Below, piece by piece: positions 1 to 8,106 of a DNA stretch of 25,523 bases. Source of the DNA: Cytophagaceae bacterium UBA6715 (lineage in GTDB: Bacteria; Bacteroidota; Bacteroidia; Cytophagales; Spirosomataceae); assembly GCA_002454335.1 (NCBI GenBank), contig DKIP01000001.1:31398-56920 (forward strand), written 5' to 3'. Position numbers and translations under genes: made by a program. The notes below the pieces were generated by a model, which was not told the DNA's origin, made no database searches, and worked only from the letters and a program-made list of their open reading frames with translations. Position 1 is the first letter of the stretch; each line of letters opens with the position of its first letter.

Positions 1-30
1 ACTCTTAGATCTTAACTCTTAGTTCACTTA
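1..30 (-). repeat. Degenerate 7-base tandem repeat after dnaJ, cut by the window edge
   Basis: Read in the dnaJ direction, the bases just after the stop codon run GAACTAA, GAGTTAA, GATCTAA, GAGT, which is a heptamer GAnnTAA repeated about 3.5 times. On the plus strand the same thing shows as ACTCTTAG at 1-8 and again at 15-22. The array may continue beyond the left edge. No hairpin or other function is visible. Because the array is short and degenerate, chance similarity cannot be excluded. Confidence 0.45.
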
Positions 31-1188
31 AGAAAACATATCCCTCACCTTATGAAAGAACCCTTTCTCCGATTTCCCTGGCTGCGGTGCAAAGTTTTCT
101 GAATTGCGTAATTTTTCTAATAATTCACGTTCTTCTTTATTGACTTGCTTCGGTGTCCAGATATTGACATGAACCAATTGATCCCCGATCGAATAGCCAT
201 TCAATTCTTTGATGCCTTTTCCTTTTAGTCGAAGGATTTTACCACTTTGAGTACCTGCTTCGAGCGTGATTTTCGCTTTTCCACCGATGGTCGGCACTTC
301 GACTGATGTTCCCAGCGCAGCATCCACAAAACTCACATATAAATCGTAAATGACATTGTTTCCATCGCGATGCAATACTTCATGTGCTTCTTCTTCAATC
401 ACGATTAACAGGTCGCCTGCTACACCACCGCGTGGGGGAACGTTTCCTTTGCCCGACATAGACAATTGCATATCGTTCGAAACACCTGCTGGGATTTTGA
501 TTGGGATGATTTCCTCTTCTAATACTCGTCCCTCTCCGAAACACGCATCACATTTAGCGCCTACACTCTTACCTTCACCCGAACAAGTAGGGCAGGTAGA
601 GGAAGTGACCATTTGGCCCAACATGGTTTGTTGGACACGTTTTACCTGACCTGATCCCTGGCAAGTGCCACAAGTCTTTAAATCCGTTCCGTTTTTCGAA
701 CCATTGCCCGAACAAACCTTACAAGCCACATGACGCTTTACCTTGATTTTCTTTTCTACACCGTTTGCGATTTCTTCCAAGTTCAATTTCAACTTAATAC
801 GCAAATCGGTTCCTTTCCGCTGACGACGTCCCCCTCGACCTCCGCCGCCAAAGAAACTACCAAATGGACTATCATCCCCACCGCCGAATATATCGCCGAA
901 CTGCGAGAAAATATCCTCCATGTTCATGCCTTGACCACCAAAACCACCCCCAGCAGCTCCACCCATGCCTGCATGACCGAAACGATCATATTGCGCTTTC
1001 TTTTGGCTATTGCTTAAGACCTCGTAGGCTTCTGCAGCCTCTTTGAATTTCTCCTCAGATTCTTTGTCGTCCGGGTTCTTATCGGGATGGTATTTAACGG
1101 CCAACTTTCGGTAAGCCTTTTTGATTTCGTCTTCGCTTGCCGACTTCGCTACGCCTAATACCTCGTAATAATCTCTTTTTTGAGCCAT
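28..1188 (-). CDS. dnaJ: Chaperone protein DnaJ (Hsp40)
   Basis: Co-chaperone that delivers unfolded substrates to DnaK and stimulates its ATPase in the cytoplasm. The 386-residue protein has all classic parts. The J domain is at about residues 5-70 with the DnaK-activating HPD at 34-36. A Gly/Phe-rich linker spans about 74-120. The zinc-binding region, about 156-225, has four CxxCxGxG repeats (CKVCSGNG, CGTCQGSG, CPTCSGEG, CDACFGEG). Two C-terminal beta domains follow. Length is normal for type I DnaJ. The start MAQKRDYYEVLG fits the family. It lies 7 bases after the grpE stop on the same strand, so the two are probably one transcript from the grpE promoter. dnaK is not in the window. No CIRCE (HrcA) inverted repeat was seen upstream of grpE. 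Confidence 0.98.
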   Translation of the reverse strand: MAQKRDYYEVLGVAKSASEDEIKKAYRKLAVKYHPDKNPDDKESEEKFKEAAEAYEVLSNSQKKAQYDRFGHAGMGGAAGGGFGGQGMNMEDIFSQFGDIFGGGDDSPFGSFFGGGGRGGRRQRKGTDLRIKLKLNLEEIANGVEKKIKVKRHVACKVCSGNGSKNGTDLKTCGTCQGSGQVKRVQQTMLGQMVTSSTCPTCSGEGKSVGAKCDACFGEGRVLEEEIIPIKIPAGVSNDMQLSMSGKGNVPPRGGVAGDLLIVIEEEAHEVLHRDGNNVIYDLYVSFVDAALGTSVEVPTIGGKAKITLEAGTQSGKILRLKGKGIKELNGYSIGDQLVHVNIWTPKQVNKEERELLEKLRNSENFAPQPGKSEKGFFHKVRDMFS

Positions 1189-1195
1189 TGTTTAA

Positions 1196-1717
1196 TTAAT
1201 TTCCTACCACCACTTTTGCAAAGCGAATGACTTTTTCGTTTAATGTATATCCTTTTTCCAATACGTCTAATACCTTGCCTTTATCTTCCTCAGAAGGAGC
1301 GGGGTATTGCGTAATGCAATCATGAAAATCTGCATTGAAAACCTCTCCCAAAGCTGGCAATTCTTTCAAGCCCTTGCTTTGAAGCGTGTTTAAAATTCCC
1401 TTAAATATCAATTGAATCCCTTCTGAAATCTCTCCCTCAGGTGCATTCGCTAAGGCACGTTCGTAATTGTCAATGCTAGGCAATAAATCCGTGATTAAAC
1501 CAGATGCGGCCGTTTGCAATAATTCGATACGTTCTTTGGCTTTATTTTTTCTGAAATTCTCGAAATCTGCATATAGAAGCAGGTATTTCTTTTTCATTTC
1601 CTCCAACTCGTCCGGCGCTGCCTGCTCTTCTATTGTTGATTCCGTTGCCTGCGCTTCCGCTGTTGGATCTATCTTTGTTTCGTCTACTTCCGGCTGTTCG
1701 TTCTCTTTCTTTTTCAT
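1196..1717 (-). CDS. grpE: Nucleotide exchange factor GrpE
   Basis: Releases ADP from DnaK and so resets the DnaK-DnaJ cycle. The 173-residue protein has an acidic, low-complexity N-terminal tail (about residues 1-35), a long helical region beginning near DELEEMKKKY with the family signature YADFENFRKN, and a C-terminal beta domain with the typical VLEKGYTLNEKVIRFAKVVV ending. It is the first gene of a grpE-dnaJ pair, divergent from queG. The ATG at 1717 lies only 4 bases after a perfect -7 promoter box, so the mRNA may be leaderless or nearly so. A later start would remove only disordered tail residues, so the exact N-terminus depends on where transcription begins. Confidence 0.97.
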   Translation of the reverse strand: MKKKENEQPEVDETKIDPTAEAQATESTIEEQAAPDELEEMKKKYLLLYADFENFRKNKAKERIELLQTAASGLITDLLPSIDNYERALANAPEGEISEGIQLIFKGILNTLQSKGLKELPALGEVFNADFHDCITQYPAPSEEDKGKVLDVLEKGYTLNEKVIRFAKVVVGN

Positions 1718-1721
1718 AAGG

Positions 1722-1751
1722 CAAAATTAATACGGATTTTGGCTACGCAAA
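1722..1751 (-). promoter_or_regulatory. grpE-dnaJ promoter, Bacteroidota type
   Basis: On the minus strand, TTTG (1748-1751) is followed after 18 bases by TAATTTTG (1722-1729), a perfect match to the Bacteroidota -33/-7 consensus TTTG / TAnnTTTG. The box ends 4 bases before the grpE ATG, which puts the expected start of transcription at or next to the first base of the gene. Confidence 0.65.
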
Positions 1752-1779
1752 TCATAGACCAAAAACTATTTTCTGACAG

Positions 1780-1812
1780 TTTGGCATAAATTCCCGCACC
1801 TTCGTAATTTTA
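1780..1812 (+). promoter_or_regulatory. Probable queG promoter
   Basis: TTTG at 1780-1783 is followed after 21 bases by TAATTTTA at 1805-1812, one mismatch from TAnnTTTG. Seven bases beyond the box is 1819, the A of the queG ATG, so a leaderless mRNA is predicted. The imperfect box lowers confidence. Confidence 0.4.
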
Positions 1813-1818
1813 TGGCAC

Positions 1819-2757
1819 ATGAATCAGACAGCTTCGACCCATTCCCACGTCATTAAGCGATTAGCCCAGCAACACGGCTTTGCTTTTTGTGGCATATCCA
1901 AGGCTGATTTTTTAGAAGCTGAAGCCCCGCATTTGGAGAACTGGTTAAACCAACACATGCATGGGGGAATGGCATACATGGCGAATCACTTCGATAAACG
2001 TTTAGATCCTCGTTTGTTGGTTGATGGCGCCCAAACGGTCGTTTCTTTGGTCTATAATTATTTTCCATCGACCCATTTTCAACCGCTGTCGGATTCGTTC
2101 AAGGTTTCCAAATATGCCTTTGGGGAAGATTATCACCGTGTGATTAAGGACAAAATGCAGGTGCTTTGGGATGATTTGCAAAATGAATTGGGTGAAATAA
2201 ATGGGCGGATGTTCGTCGACTCAGCGCCGGTATTGGAAAAGGCCTGGGCAAAAATGTCAGGAATTGGCTGGATTGGGAAGAACGCTAATTTGATTATTCC
2301 CAAACAGGGGAGTTTCTACTTCATTGCCGAGTTAATCATCGATTTACCTGCGGAAGCAGATGGACCTATTCGGGATTTTTGTGGTACTTGCACACGTTGC
2401 ATCGATGCCTGTCCCACGGAAGCTATCACGCCCTATGTGGTTGATGGTTCAAAATGCATCTCGTATTTCACGATTGAATTAAAAGAAAATCTTCCCATTG
2501 AACTAAACAAAGGCTTTGAGGACTGGATTTTTGGCTGTGATATCTGTCAGGATGTTTGTCCTTGGAACCGACATTCTAAAGCCCATACGGAGTCGCGTTT
2601 TGAGCCCATGCCTGAAATGCTCGGTTTATCTCAACGTGACTGGGAGGATATGTCGGAGGAATTGTTTAAAAACCTATTTCGCTATTCAGCGATCAGTCGG
2701 ACGAAATTAGGCGGCATTCGCCGTAACATTGCCCATGCAAAAAAAATGAGGCCATGA
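1819..2757 (+). CDS. queG: Epoxyqueuosine reductase (cobalamin-dependent)
   Basis: Last step of queuosine synthesis: reduces epoxyqueuosine to queuosine at position 34 of GUN-anticodon tRNAs, using cobalamin and two [4Fe-4S] clusters. The 312-residue protein has the catalytic Asp at 134 in DSAPVLEKAWA, a first cluster motif with Cys188, Cys191, Cys194 and Cys198 (CGTCTRCIDACPTEAI), and a second with Cys240, Cys243 and Cys247 (CDICQDVCPWN). The C-terminal HEAT-like extension of longer QueG proteins is short here. It is monocistronic, divergent from grpE and convergent with the GntR gene. The ATG at 1819 is preferred over one at 1812 because the latter is in another frame. Its presence implies that the cell makes or takes up vitamin B12. 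Confidence 0.96.
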   Translation: MNQTASTHSHVIKRLAQQHGFAFCGISKADFLEAEAPHLENWLNQHMHGGMAYMANHFDKRLDPRLLVDGAQTVVSLVYNYFPSTHFQPLSDSFKVSKYAFGEDYHRVIKDKMQVLWDDLQNELGEINGRMFVDSAPVLEKAWAKMSGIGWIGKNANLIIPKQGSFYFIAELIIDLPAEADGPIRDFCGTCTRCIDACPTEAITPYVVDGSKCISYFTIELKENLPIELNKGFEDWIFGCDICQDVCPWNRHSKAHTESRFEPMPEMLGLSQRDWEDMSEELFKNLFRYSAISRTKLGGIRRNIAHAKKMRP

Positions 2758-2775
2758 ATATCATGACCCCTTTTT
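2739..2775. terminator. Bidirectional terminator between queG and the GntR gene
   Basis: CATGA-ATA-TCATG (2753-2765) is a perfect stem that extends through one C/A mismatch to GG/CC (2750-2751, 2767-2768). A run of T follows on the plus strand (2771-2775) and a run of eight A lies to the left (2739-2746). On the minus strand the mismatch becomes a G-U pair, giving an unbroken 8-pair stem followed closely by eight U, so it should work better for the GntR gene. The queG stop codon is inside the stem. Confidence 0.6.
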
Positions 2776-2787
2776 GCAAATTAAACC

Positions 2788-3816
2788 CTAAAGTGATTTT
2801 CTTGGGATGAATTGTAGCGCGAGTTCATGGCTACCTTTATCGTTTTCGTTGATGAGTTGTGCAGCCATTTCTCCCATCCGAATCGGTTGATTCGATAAGA
2901 CGGAAATGCCTCCCACCAATATTTCTTTGAAATGCGAATCATTGAATGCAATGAGTCCCACTTGATTGCCAATTTCTAAATTTTTTGCTTCTGCGTATTT
3001 GATGGCCCGAACCAAATCCTGATCGTCCAAGGTGAAATAAATCACACCTGCACGAACATCTTCTGTTTCGAGGCCATCTAATACTTGAAAATCCATTCCA
3101 TGGGTTTCGCAGAATTCACTACATCCATTAATCAGCGCCGGATCGAAATAATCCTCCTCCGAAACAACCAAATTAAATGAATGGTACTTGTTAAACAGGT
3201 TTAGTTGGTTTTCTAATAAAGCGATTAATTGCTCTTTCGGTTGCGTCACAATACTGGCGTGTGCGTGCGAAATGCTATTAAAGTTTTGGTCCAAAAGAAT
3301 CAATCGGTCACCCGAAATCTTCTTGAGACATTTGATATTCTCCTCCTCTTCCTCAATCAAATGCGGCATAATTACATAGTAGTGGTAATTGCCCAATTGC
3401 TGAGACATGATCTCCTGAAATTGACTCGTTTTGTATTGATAGGTGTAAATGTCGACCATCACATTTTTCCCCAAGGATTCGCAAAAAGAATCAAACACGA
3501 CTTTATTGGTATTTGTAATCTTTCCCACCAAAAACAAAACTTTGGTTTTCGTTTTGACTTTGGCATCTGAAATAAAATACCCTTTGCGAAAAATGGAAGT
3601 AATTACACCCATTTTGTGCAATTCCGTATAAGCGCGTTCAACGGTGTCACGCGACAAATAACATTCTTCCGATGCCTCATTGATCGAAGGCAATCGTTCC
3701 CCAGGTTTCAACTCACCCATCTCGATGTCGCGCAACAACGAATTGATGAGTTGTTGGTATTTTGGCAACTTATTGTCGGCATTCTTCGCCGAAAATGAAA
3801 TAAATGTCTTCACCAT
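2788..3816 (-). CDS. GntR-family transcriptional regulator with LacI-like sensor domain
   Basis: Probable ligand-responsive DNA-binding regulator of 342 residues. The N-terminal winged helix (about residues 10-80) has the GntR pattern: LPKYQQLINSLLRDI, then GELKPGERLPSI, then YLSRDTVERAYTEL and MGVITSIFRKGYFI. The rest resembles a LacI/periplasmic-binding sensor: VLFLVGKITN start, DRLILLDQNF strand, and QVGLIAFNDSHFKEIL with ISVLSNQPIRMGEMAAQL near the end. This layout is known from Bacteroidota sugar regulators such as FucR/AraR types, so a sugar ligand is a reasonable guess, not a finding. The frame stays open back to 3900, but that extension does not belong to the family and covers a promoter box, so the ATG at 3816 is chosen. 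The nearest divergent gene is the HTCS at 4030. A palindrome upstream may be its own operator. Confidence 0.88.
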   Translation of the reverse strand: MVKTFISFSAKNADNKLPKYQQLINSLLRDIEMGELKPGERLPSINEASEECYLSRDTVERAYTELHKMGVITSIFRKGYFISDAKVKTKTKVLFLVGKITNTNKVVFDSFCESLGKNVMVDIYTYQYKTSQFQEIMSQQLGNYHYYVIMPHLIEEEEENIKCLKKISGDRLILLDQNFNSISHAHASIVTQPKEQLIALLENQLNLFNKYHSFNLVVSEEDYFDPALINGCSEFCETHGMDFQVLDGLETEDVRAGVIYFTLDDQDLVRAIKYAEAKNLEIGNQVGLIAFNDSHFKEILVGGISVLSNQPIRMGEMAAQLINENDKGSHELALQFIPRKSL

Positions 3817-3840
3817 TTGCTTACAAGAATTAAACGGATT

Positions 3841-3857
3841 GCTTCGATGTTCGAAGC
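3841..3857. promoter_or_regulatory. 17-base perfect palindrome, candidate operator of the GntR gene
   Basis: GCTTCGA-TGT-TCGAAGC is a perfect 7-base inverted repeat around a 3-base centre. It sits between the -7 box of the GntR gene and its ATG, and the predicted transcription start (7 bases after the box, about 3857) is its first base. Size and position fit a GntR dimer site used for autorepression. It could also fold as an RNA hairpin in the 5' leader. No second full copy was seen in the window. Confidence 0.5.
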
Positions 3858-3863
3858 TTGTTA

Positions 3864-3871
3864 CAAATCTA
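3864..3871 (-). promoter_or_regulatory. -7 promoter box of the GntR gene
   Basis: On the minus strand this reads TAGATTTG, a perfect TAnnTTTG. The nearest upstream TTTG (3898-3901) is 26 bases away, further than the usual 18-21, so the -33 element is uncertain. The box lies 47 bases before the chosen ATG at 3816 and supports that start over the longer open frame. Confidence 0.45.
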
Positions 3872-4029
3872 CAGGCTGGCTCGTGGAAGGATTGGGACAA
3901 ATCTTACAAATACATGGATATATCTTGCAAAAGAGGCCAAATGAAAAGCTTGTGCATGGATTTTATTCTAGATAGACCACATAAATCCGCAAGGACTCTA
4001 TGAATATTTTTCTATTTTAGCTATTCGAA
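3872..4029. other. Intergenic region before the HTCS gene
   Basis: This is the rest of the longest non-coding stretch in the window (3817-4029). No exact TAnnTTTG box points toward the HTCS gene. The nearest thing is TATTTTAG at 4013-4020, one mismatch, 9 bases before the ATG and without a clear -33. An imperfect inverted repeat, GGATTTTAT (3958-3966) and ATAAATCC (3981-3988), has an 8-pair stem with one bulge and a 14-base spacer and could be a regulator site. ACAAAT occurs three times, at 3863, 3897 and 3906. Confidence 0.3.
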
Positions 4030-7000
4030 ATGAAATATCAGCTTATCCGTTTCTTGTTATTGCTTAGTCTGAGCCTTCCAGGTTTCAGTCAGGTAACGCA
4101 GCGTTTTGAACGATTGAGTACAGTATCTGGCTTATCTCAAAGTACCATTTATAAAATTATTCAAGACCGTCGGGGATTTTTATGGTTTGCTACAGCCGAT
4201 GGTTTGAATCGATATGATGGGCATTCCTTCGTTATTTATCGGCACGATCCAGGTGATGCGAACACGCTAAGTGGCAGTGATATCTCGACAGTATTGGAAG
4301 ATCAAGAGGGTAATTTGTGGGTTGCAGCACGTAGTTCTGGATTAAATAAAATTAATCTTAAAACTGGGAAAATTACCCGGTTTTCGCGTGGGCCTCGGGG
4401 CATTGATTTTTCTTCTTTGACCATTTCTTCCATGTTAGCTGTTGGGAAAAATCGAATATATGCCTCCGTCAATGGCTTAGGATTGTTGGTGTTCGATTCA
4501 CAAAATAACATTTTTTTGCCCAAGGAATCCGAGCTGAATAATCCTCTATTGAAGGAGGTTGTTCGCATGTACAAACATTCGAATGGCTCAATCTGGATGG
4601 GTACGAGAACTGGGCAATTGATTTCTTATGTTAGCCATCATAGTTTTATTCCTTTTGACTTTTCGAAAAAATCAAAGATAAGTAGTTACCGTGTTCGTGC
4701 ACTTTATGAAGCAAAAAATGGTGATTTATTGATAGGAACCGAGGGAAAAGGATTATTTCGTTTTAATCCAGAAAATCAACAATTTTTAAATGTATTTTAT
4801 CAAGCTAATGATCCTACGAGTCGACAAAATCTCGTTACATCATTAGTTCGTGATGCCAACGAAAATCTTTGGATTGGAACAGATAATGGTATATACGCAT
4901 TAAAAGGCGAGGATTTTAATGATGTTAGGCATATTCCTTCTAATCCAGACCCGGATTTAGGTATCAGTTCGTTTTCTGTCATGAGTATGTTTACGGATTC
5001 CAATCGGAATACATGGATTGGAACATGGGAAGCCGGTTTAAATATTAGTTTTTATCAAAAATCCCGTTTTGCGGTATTGCGTTATAAGCCGAATACTTTT
5101 CAAGGTTTACTAAGTAATAAAGTCACTTCGCTGAGTGCTGGTGAAGATCGGGGTGTTTGGATAGGAAGTAATGTGGGTTTGTCTTATTTTGAACATAGGT
5201 CGGGGAAAGTTGAACATCTGATTAATCAAGCTTTGGTTAATAAATTCAATGTAACAACGGGCTTTGATGTAAACCTCCTTCAAGCGATGCCGGATGGTTC
5301 AGTTTGGGTATGTGCTTGGGGTAAAGGTTTGTTCCATTTTACTCCACCGAATGACTTGAAGGCCTATCCATATCGTTTGGATGAAACAGGCATGAAATGG
5401 ACTAGTTTGCTATTGGATCAAAGTCGCTTATTATTAGGTTCTCAGTCTAAAGGAATTTTCGCCTTTGATTTAATTAAAAAGAACTTTTATAATCCTTTTG
5501 GCGAATTCAGCTCAAAAGAACTGAAAAATAAAAATATTAATGCACTTTTAAAGAGTGCAGCAAATCAAATTTGGGTGGGGACAACCATGCATGGGGTATT
5601 TATTTATGATATAAACACCCATAAATTACAGCACTTGGTTCGAACAAATTCGCCTAATAGTTTAAAATATAATCACATTACGTGCATTAAGGAAGATCGC
5701 CAACATCGCATTTGGGTACTGACAAATGGTGGTGGCTTGCACTTGTATCTCGGGGAGGGTAAAGGATTTCGTGTTTTCACTGTTGCTGATGGTTTGGGAA
5801 GTAATACCTTACGCGGGATGGAAGAGGACAAGAAGGGTGATTTGTGGTTTACCACGAATGGAGGTATATCAAAAATGGACGCGAAAACATTAAAATTCGT
5901 TAATTATGATGATACGGATGGACTTCAAGGAAAGGAATTTATCATTACCGCACATGCGAAAAATAAACAAGGTTGGTTGTTTTTTGGTGGGGTAAATGGG
6001 TTGAATTATCTCAAATCGGATAGCTTGCGGATGCGCTTAGATGTTCCGAATGTCTATTTGACGGGCTTGAAAATTTTCAACAAAAAAGTTCAAGTGGGCG
6101 AGGAGAATTCACCTTTGACGGAGGATTTGCCAGATTTGAAGACCTTAGTTTTGCAACCCGATCAATCAGTATTTAGCTTGGATTTTGTGGCTTTGGAATA
6201 CCAAAGACCTAAAAATAATCGATATGCCTATTATTTAGAGGGCTTTGATAAGGAATGGAATTTTGTAGGGACGCAAAGGACGGCGACGTATACCAACTTA
6301 AGTCCGGGATCTTATGTCTTTAAAGTAAAGGCCACGAATTCAGATGGAATATGGGGCGAAAACCCGTTGGAACTGCATATCGAGGTATTGCCACCTTGGT
6401 ATCGAACGTGGTGGGCCTATCTGCTATATGCAATAGCTTTGGGGGCTATTATTTATGGTTTTATGCGGGAAATTCAAATTCGAGAGGCATTTAAGACGGA
6501 TATACGTCTAAAGGAAATTGAAAAGGAACGTATTCGGGAATTGGAGCAAATTAAGACATCGTTTTTCACGAATATATCCCATGAGTTGCGTACGCCATTG
6601 ACGCTCATTATTAGCCCAATAGAGAAGTATTTCTTGAAAAATTCAACGATGCCGAAGGAGCAAGTAGGTAGATTGCAATCCATCCATCAGAATGCGCAGA
6701 AATTATTACGACTGATCAATCAATTGCTTGATTTATCGAAGATTGAGGCAGGAAAGCAGCATCCAGTCATTGCGAAACATGACATGATTTCGCAGTTGAC
6801 GCACATCCTGCATGGTTTTGAAAGCTATGCACAGCAAAAGCAAATTAAGCTTCGTTACGATTTTCCAGTTGATTCGCTTTGGGTTTATTACGATTCCGAT
6901 ATCTTGGAAAAATGTTTGAGTAATCTACTTTCGAATGCCTTTAAGCACACAGCTGAAGATGGTAAGATTGGTGTAGAATTAGAATTGGAACAGGTTTTTG

Positions 7001-8106
7001 TTGGCACAGAATCGCATGTTCGTAAAGTGACTTTGCGAGTAATGGATACCGGTCGGGGTATTTCGGAAGCACATTTGCCACATGTCTTTGACCGTTTTTA
7101 TCAAATTCCGGATGCCGTTCAGGTGGTAGGCACGGGAGTAGGTTTATCCTTATGCAAGGAATTAATGCTATTGCACCGTGGCGATATTCAGGTCAAAAGT
7201 AAACTGGGCGAGGGAAGTGCTTTTATGCTTCATTTTCCTGTAGAATTGGAAGCGTTTGATCCATCTTGGGTACGAGCAGCGGGTCAACAAATGGTTCCTG
7301 CGCTTGAATTGCCAAGCTTATCTTTAATTGAAAAAGAAAAGCCCATCCTGTTGGTCGTGGATGATCATGCAGAAATGCGGGAATTCATTGGGGGGATTTT
7401 TGATTCCCGTTTTCAAGTTATTTATGCAGATCGGGGAGAGGATGGTTTAGAAAAGGCCAATACCTATTTGCCGGATTTGGTGATCACCGACTGGATGATG
7501 CCTGGCATGAGCGGGATTAATTTATGTCGGGCCCTTCGCCAAAATCCAAAAACCAATCACATTCCGATTGTAATTTTGACATCAAAAAGCTCTCAAGAAA
7601 GCCAAATCGAAGGTATGCAATCTGGAGCTGATGATTTTGTTAGTAAGCCATTTAATGCTGATATCCTCGAAATACGGGTGAATACCTTGTTGGAGGCCAA
7701 AGATCGTCTCCGTAAAAATTGGCAGAAACAAATGATCCAACAGGAATTAAGCGAAGGTAAAATGCCTATTTTTGAGGATGCATTTTTGCTGAAAGCAACC
7801 CAACTCATCATCGATCATTTAAGTGATCCGGAATTTGATGTGGAAGACCTTGAAAAAGGTCTAGATATGAGTAAAATGCAGTTGTATCGGAAGTTGAAGA
7901 ACCTAACTTCCCTTGCCGGAAATGAGTTTATTCGTTCGATTCGTTTGCAGCAGGCGAAAGTTTTATTAGAAGCAGGTAGCTTGAATATTTCCGAAGTAGC
8001 ATATCAGGTTGGGTTTAATGACCCCGCCTATTTTACTCGTGCTTTTAAAAAACAGTATGGCCAAACGCCAAAATCCATTATCAACAACAACCATGAAAAA
8101 AATTAG
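4030..8106 (+). CDS. Hybrid two-component system sensor/regulator (HTCS)
   Basis: One-protein signalling system spanning the inner membrane: periplasmic sensor, histidine kinase, receiver and AraC-type DNA-binding domain. In order across 1358 residues: signal peptide (1-20, cut after GFS); many periplasmic propeller repeats of the type GFLWFATADGLNRYDG and GDLWFTTNGGISKMD; a Y_Y_Y domain (about 725-785); a membrane helix (about 794-812); HisKA with phosphoacceptor His851 in SHELRTPL; HATPase with Asn969 (N box) and DTGRGIS at 1006; receiver with acidic pair Asp1111/1112, phosphoacceptor Asp1154 and Lys1206; AraC helix-turn-helix (about 1250-1355). All key residues are present, so it should be active. 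HTCS proteins usually control neighbouring polysaccharide-utilisation loci, but no SusC, SusD or glycoside hydrolase is in the window. Its end overlaps the next gene by 14 bases, so the phospholipase-like and phosphoesterase genes are probably co-transcribed. Confidence 0.96.
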   Translation: MKYQLIRFLLLLSLSLPGFSQVTQRFERLSTVSGLSQSTIYKIIQDRRGFLWFATADGLNRYDGHSFVIYRHDPGDANTLSGSDISTVLEDQEGNLWVAARSSGLNKINLKTGKITRFSRGPRGIDFSSLTISSMLAVGKNRIYASVNGLGLLVFDSQNNIFLPKESELNNPLLKEVVRMYKHSNGSIWMGTRTGQLISYVSHHSFIPFDFSKKSKISSYRVRALYEAKNGDLLIGTEGKGLFRFNPENQQFLNVFYQANDPTSRQNLVTSLVRDANENLWIGTDNGIYALKGEDFNDVRHIPSNPDPDLGISSFSVMSMFTDSNRNTWIGTWEAGLNISFYQKSRFAVLRYKPNTFQGLLSNKVTSLSAGEDRGVWIGSNVGLSYFEHRSGKVEHLINQALVNKFNVTTGFDVNLLQAMPDGSVWVCAWGKGLFHFTPPNDLKAYPYRLDETGMKWTSLLLDQSRLLLGSQSKGIFAFDLIKKNFYNPFGEFSSKELKNKNINALLKSAANQIWVGTTMHGVFIYDINTHKLQHLVRTNSPNSLKYNHITCIKEDRQHRIWVLTNGGGLHLYLGEGKGFRVFTVADGLGSNTLRGMEEDKKGDLWFTTNGGISKMDAKTLKFVNYDDTDGLQGKEFIITAHAKNKQGWLFFGGVNGLNYLKSDSLRMRLDVPNVYLTGLKIFNKKVQVGEENSPLTEDLPDLKTLVLQPDQSVFSLDFVALEYQRPKNNRYAYYLEGFDKEWNFVGTQRTATYTNLSPGSYVFKVKATNSDGIWGENPLELHIEVLPPWYRTWWAYLLYAIALGAIIYGFMREIQIREAFKTDIRLKEIEKERIRELEQIKTSFFTNISHELRTPLTLIISPIEKYFLKNSTMPKEQVGRLQSIHQNAQKLLRLINQLLDLSKIEAGKQHPVIAKHDMISQLTHILHGFESYAQQKQIKLRYDFPVDSLWVYYDSDILEKCLSNLLSNAFKHTAEDGKIGVELELEQVFVGTESHVRKVTLRVMDTGRGISEAHLPHVFDRFYQIPDAVQVVGTGVGLSLCKELMLLHRGDIQVKSKLGEGSAFMLHFPVELEAFDPSWVRAAGQQMVPALELPSLSLIEKEKPILLVVDDHAEMREFIGGIFDSRFQVIYADRGEDGLEKANTYLPDLVITDWMMPGMSGINLCRALRQNPKTNHIPIVILTSKSSQESQIEGMQSGADDFVSKPFNADILEIRVNTLLEAKDRLRKNWQKQMIQQELSEGKMPIFEDAFLLKATQLIIDHLSDPEFDVEDLEKGLDMSKMQLYRKLKNLTSLAGNEFIRSIRLQQAKVLLEAGSLNISEVAYQVGFNDPAYFTRAFKKQYGQTPKSIINNNHEKN

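Noticed and set aside
730..1017. Open frames on the plus strand inside dnaJ
   Set aside because: They result from the Gly/Phe-rich and zinc-finger codons read in reverse; dnaJ is complete and certain.
1718..1818. CIRCE element (HrcA operator) before grpE
   Set aside because: I looked for TTAGCACTC-N9-GAGTGCTAA and found nothing similar.
3817..3900. N-terminal extension of the GntR protein by 28 residues
   Set aside because: The extension has no family similarity and covers both the -7 box at 3864-3871 and the palindrome at 3841-3857. The ATG at 3816 gives a normal GntR N-terminus.
8009..8092. Longer start for the phospholipase-like protein
   Set aside because: These codons lie inside the AraC domain of the HTCS in another frame and would hide the signal peptide. 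The ATG at 8093 gives a clean signal sequence.
4030..8106. Polysaccharide-utilisation locus around the HTCS
   Set aside because: No SusC, SusD, glycoside hydrolase or sulfatase gene is present on either side. The porin at 17591 is of another family.
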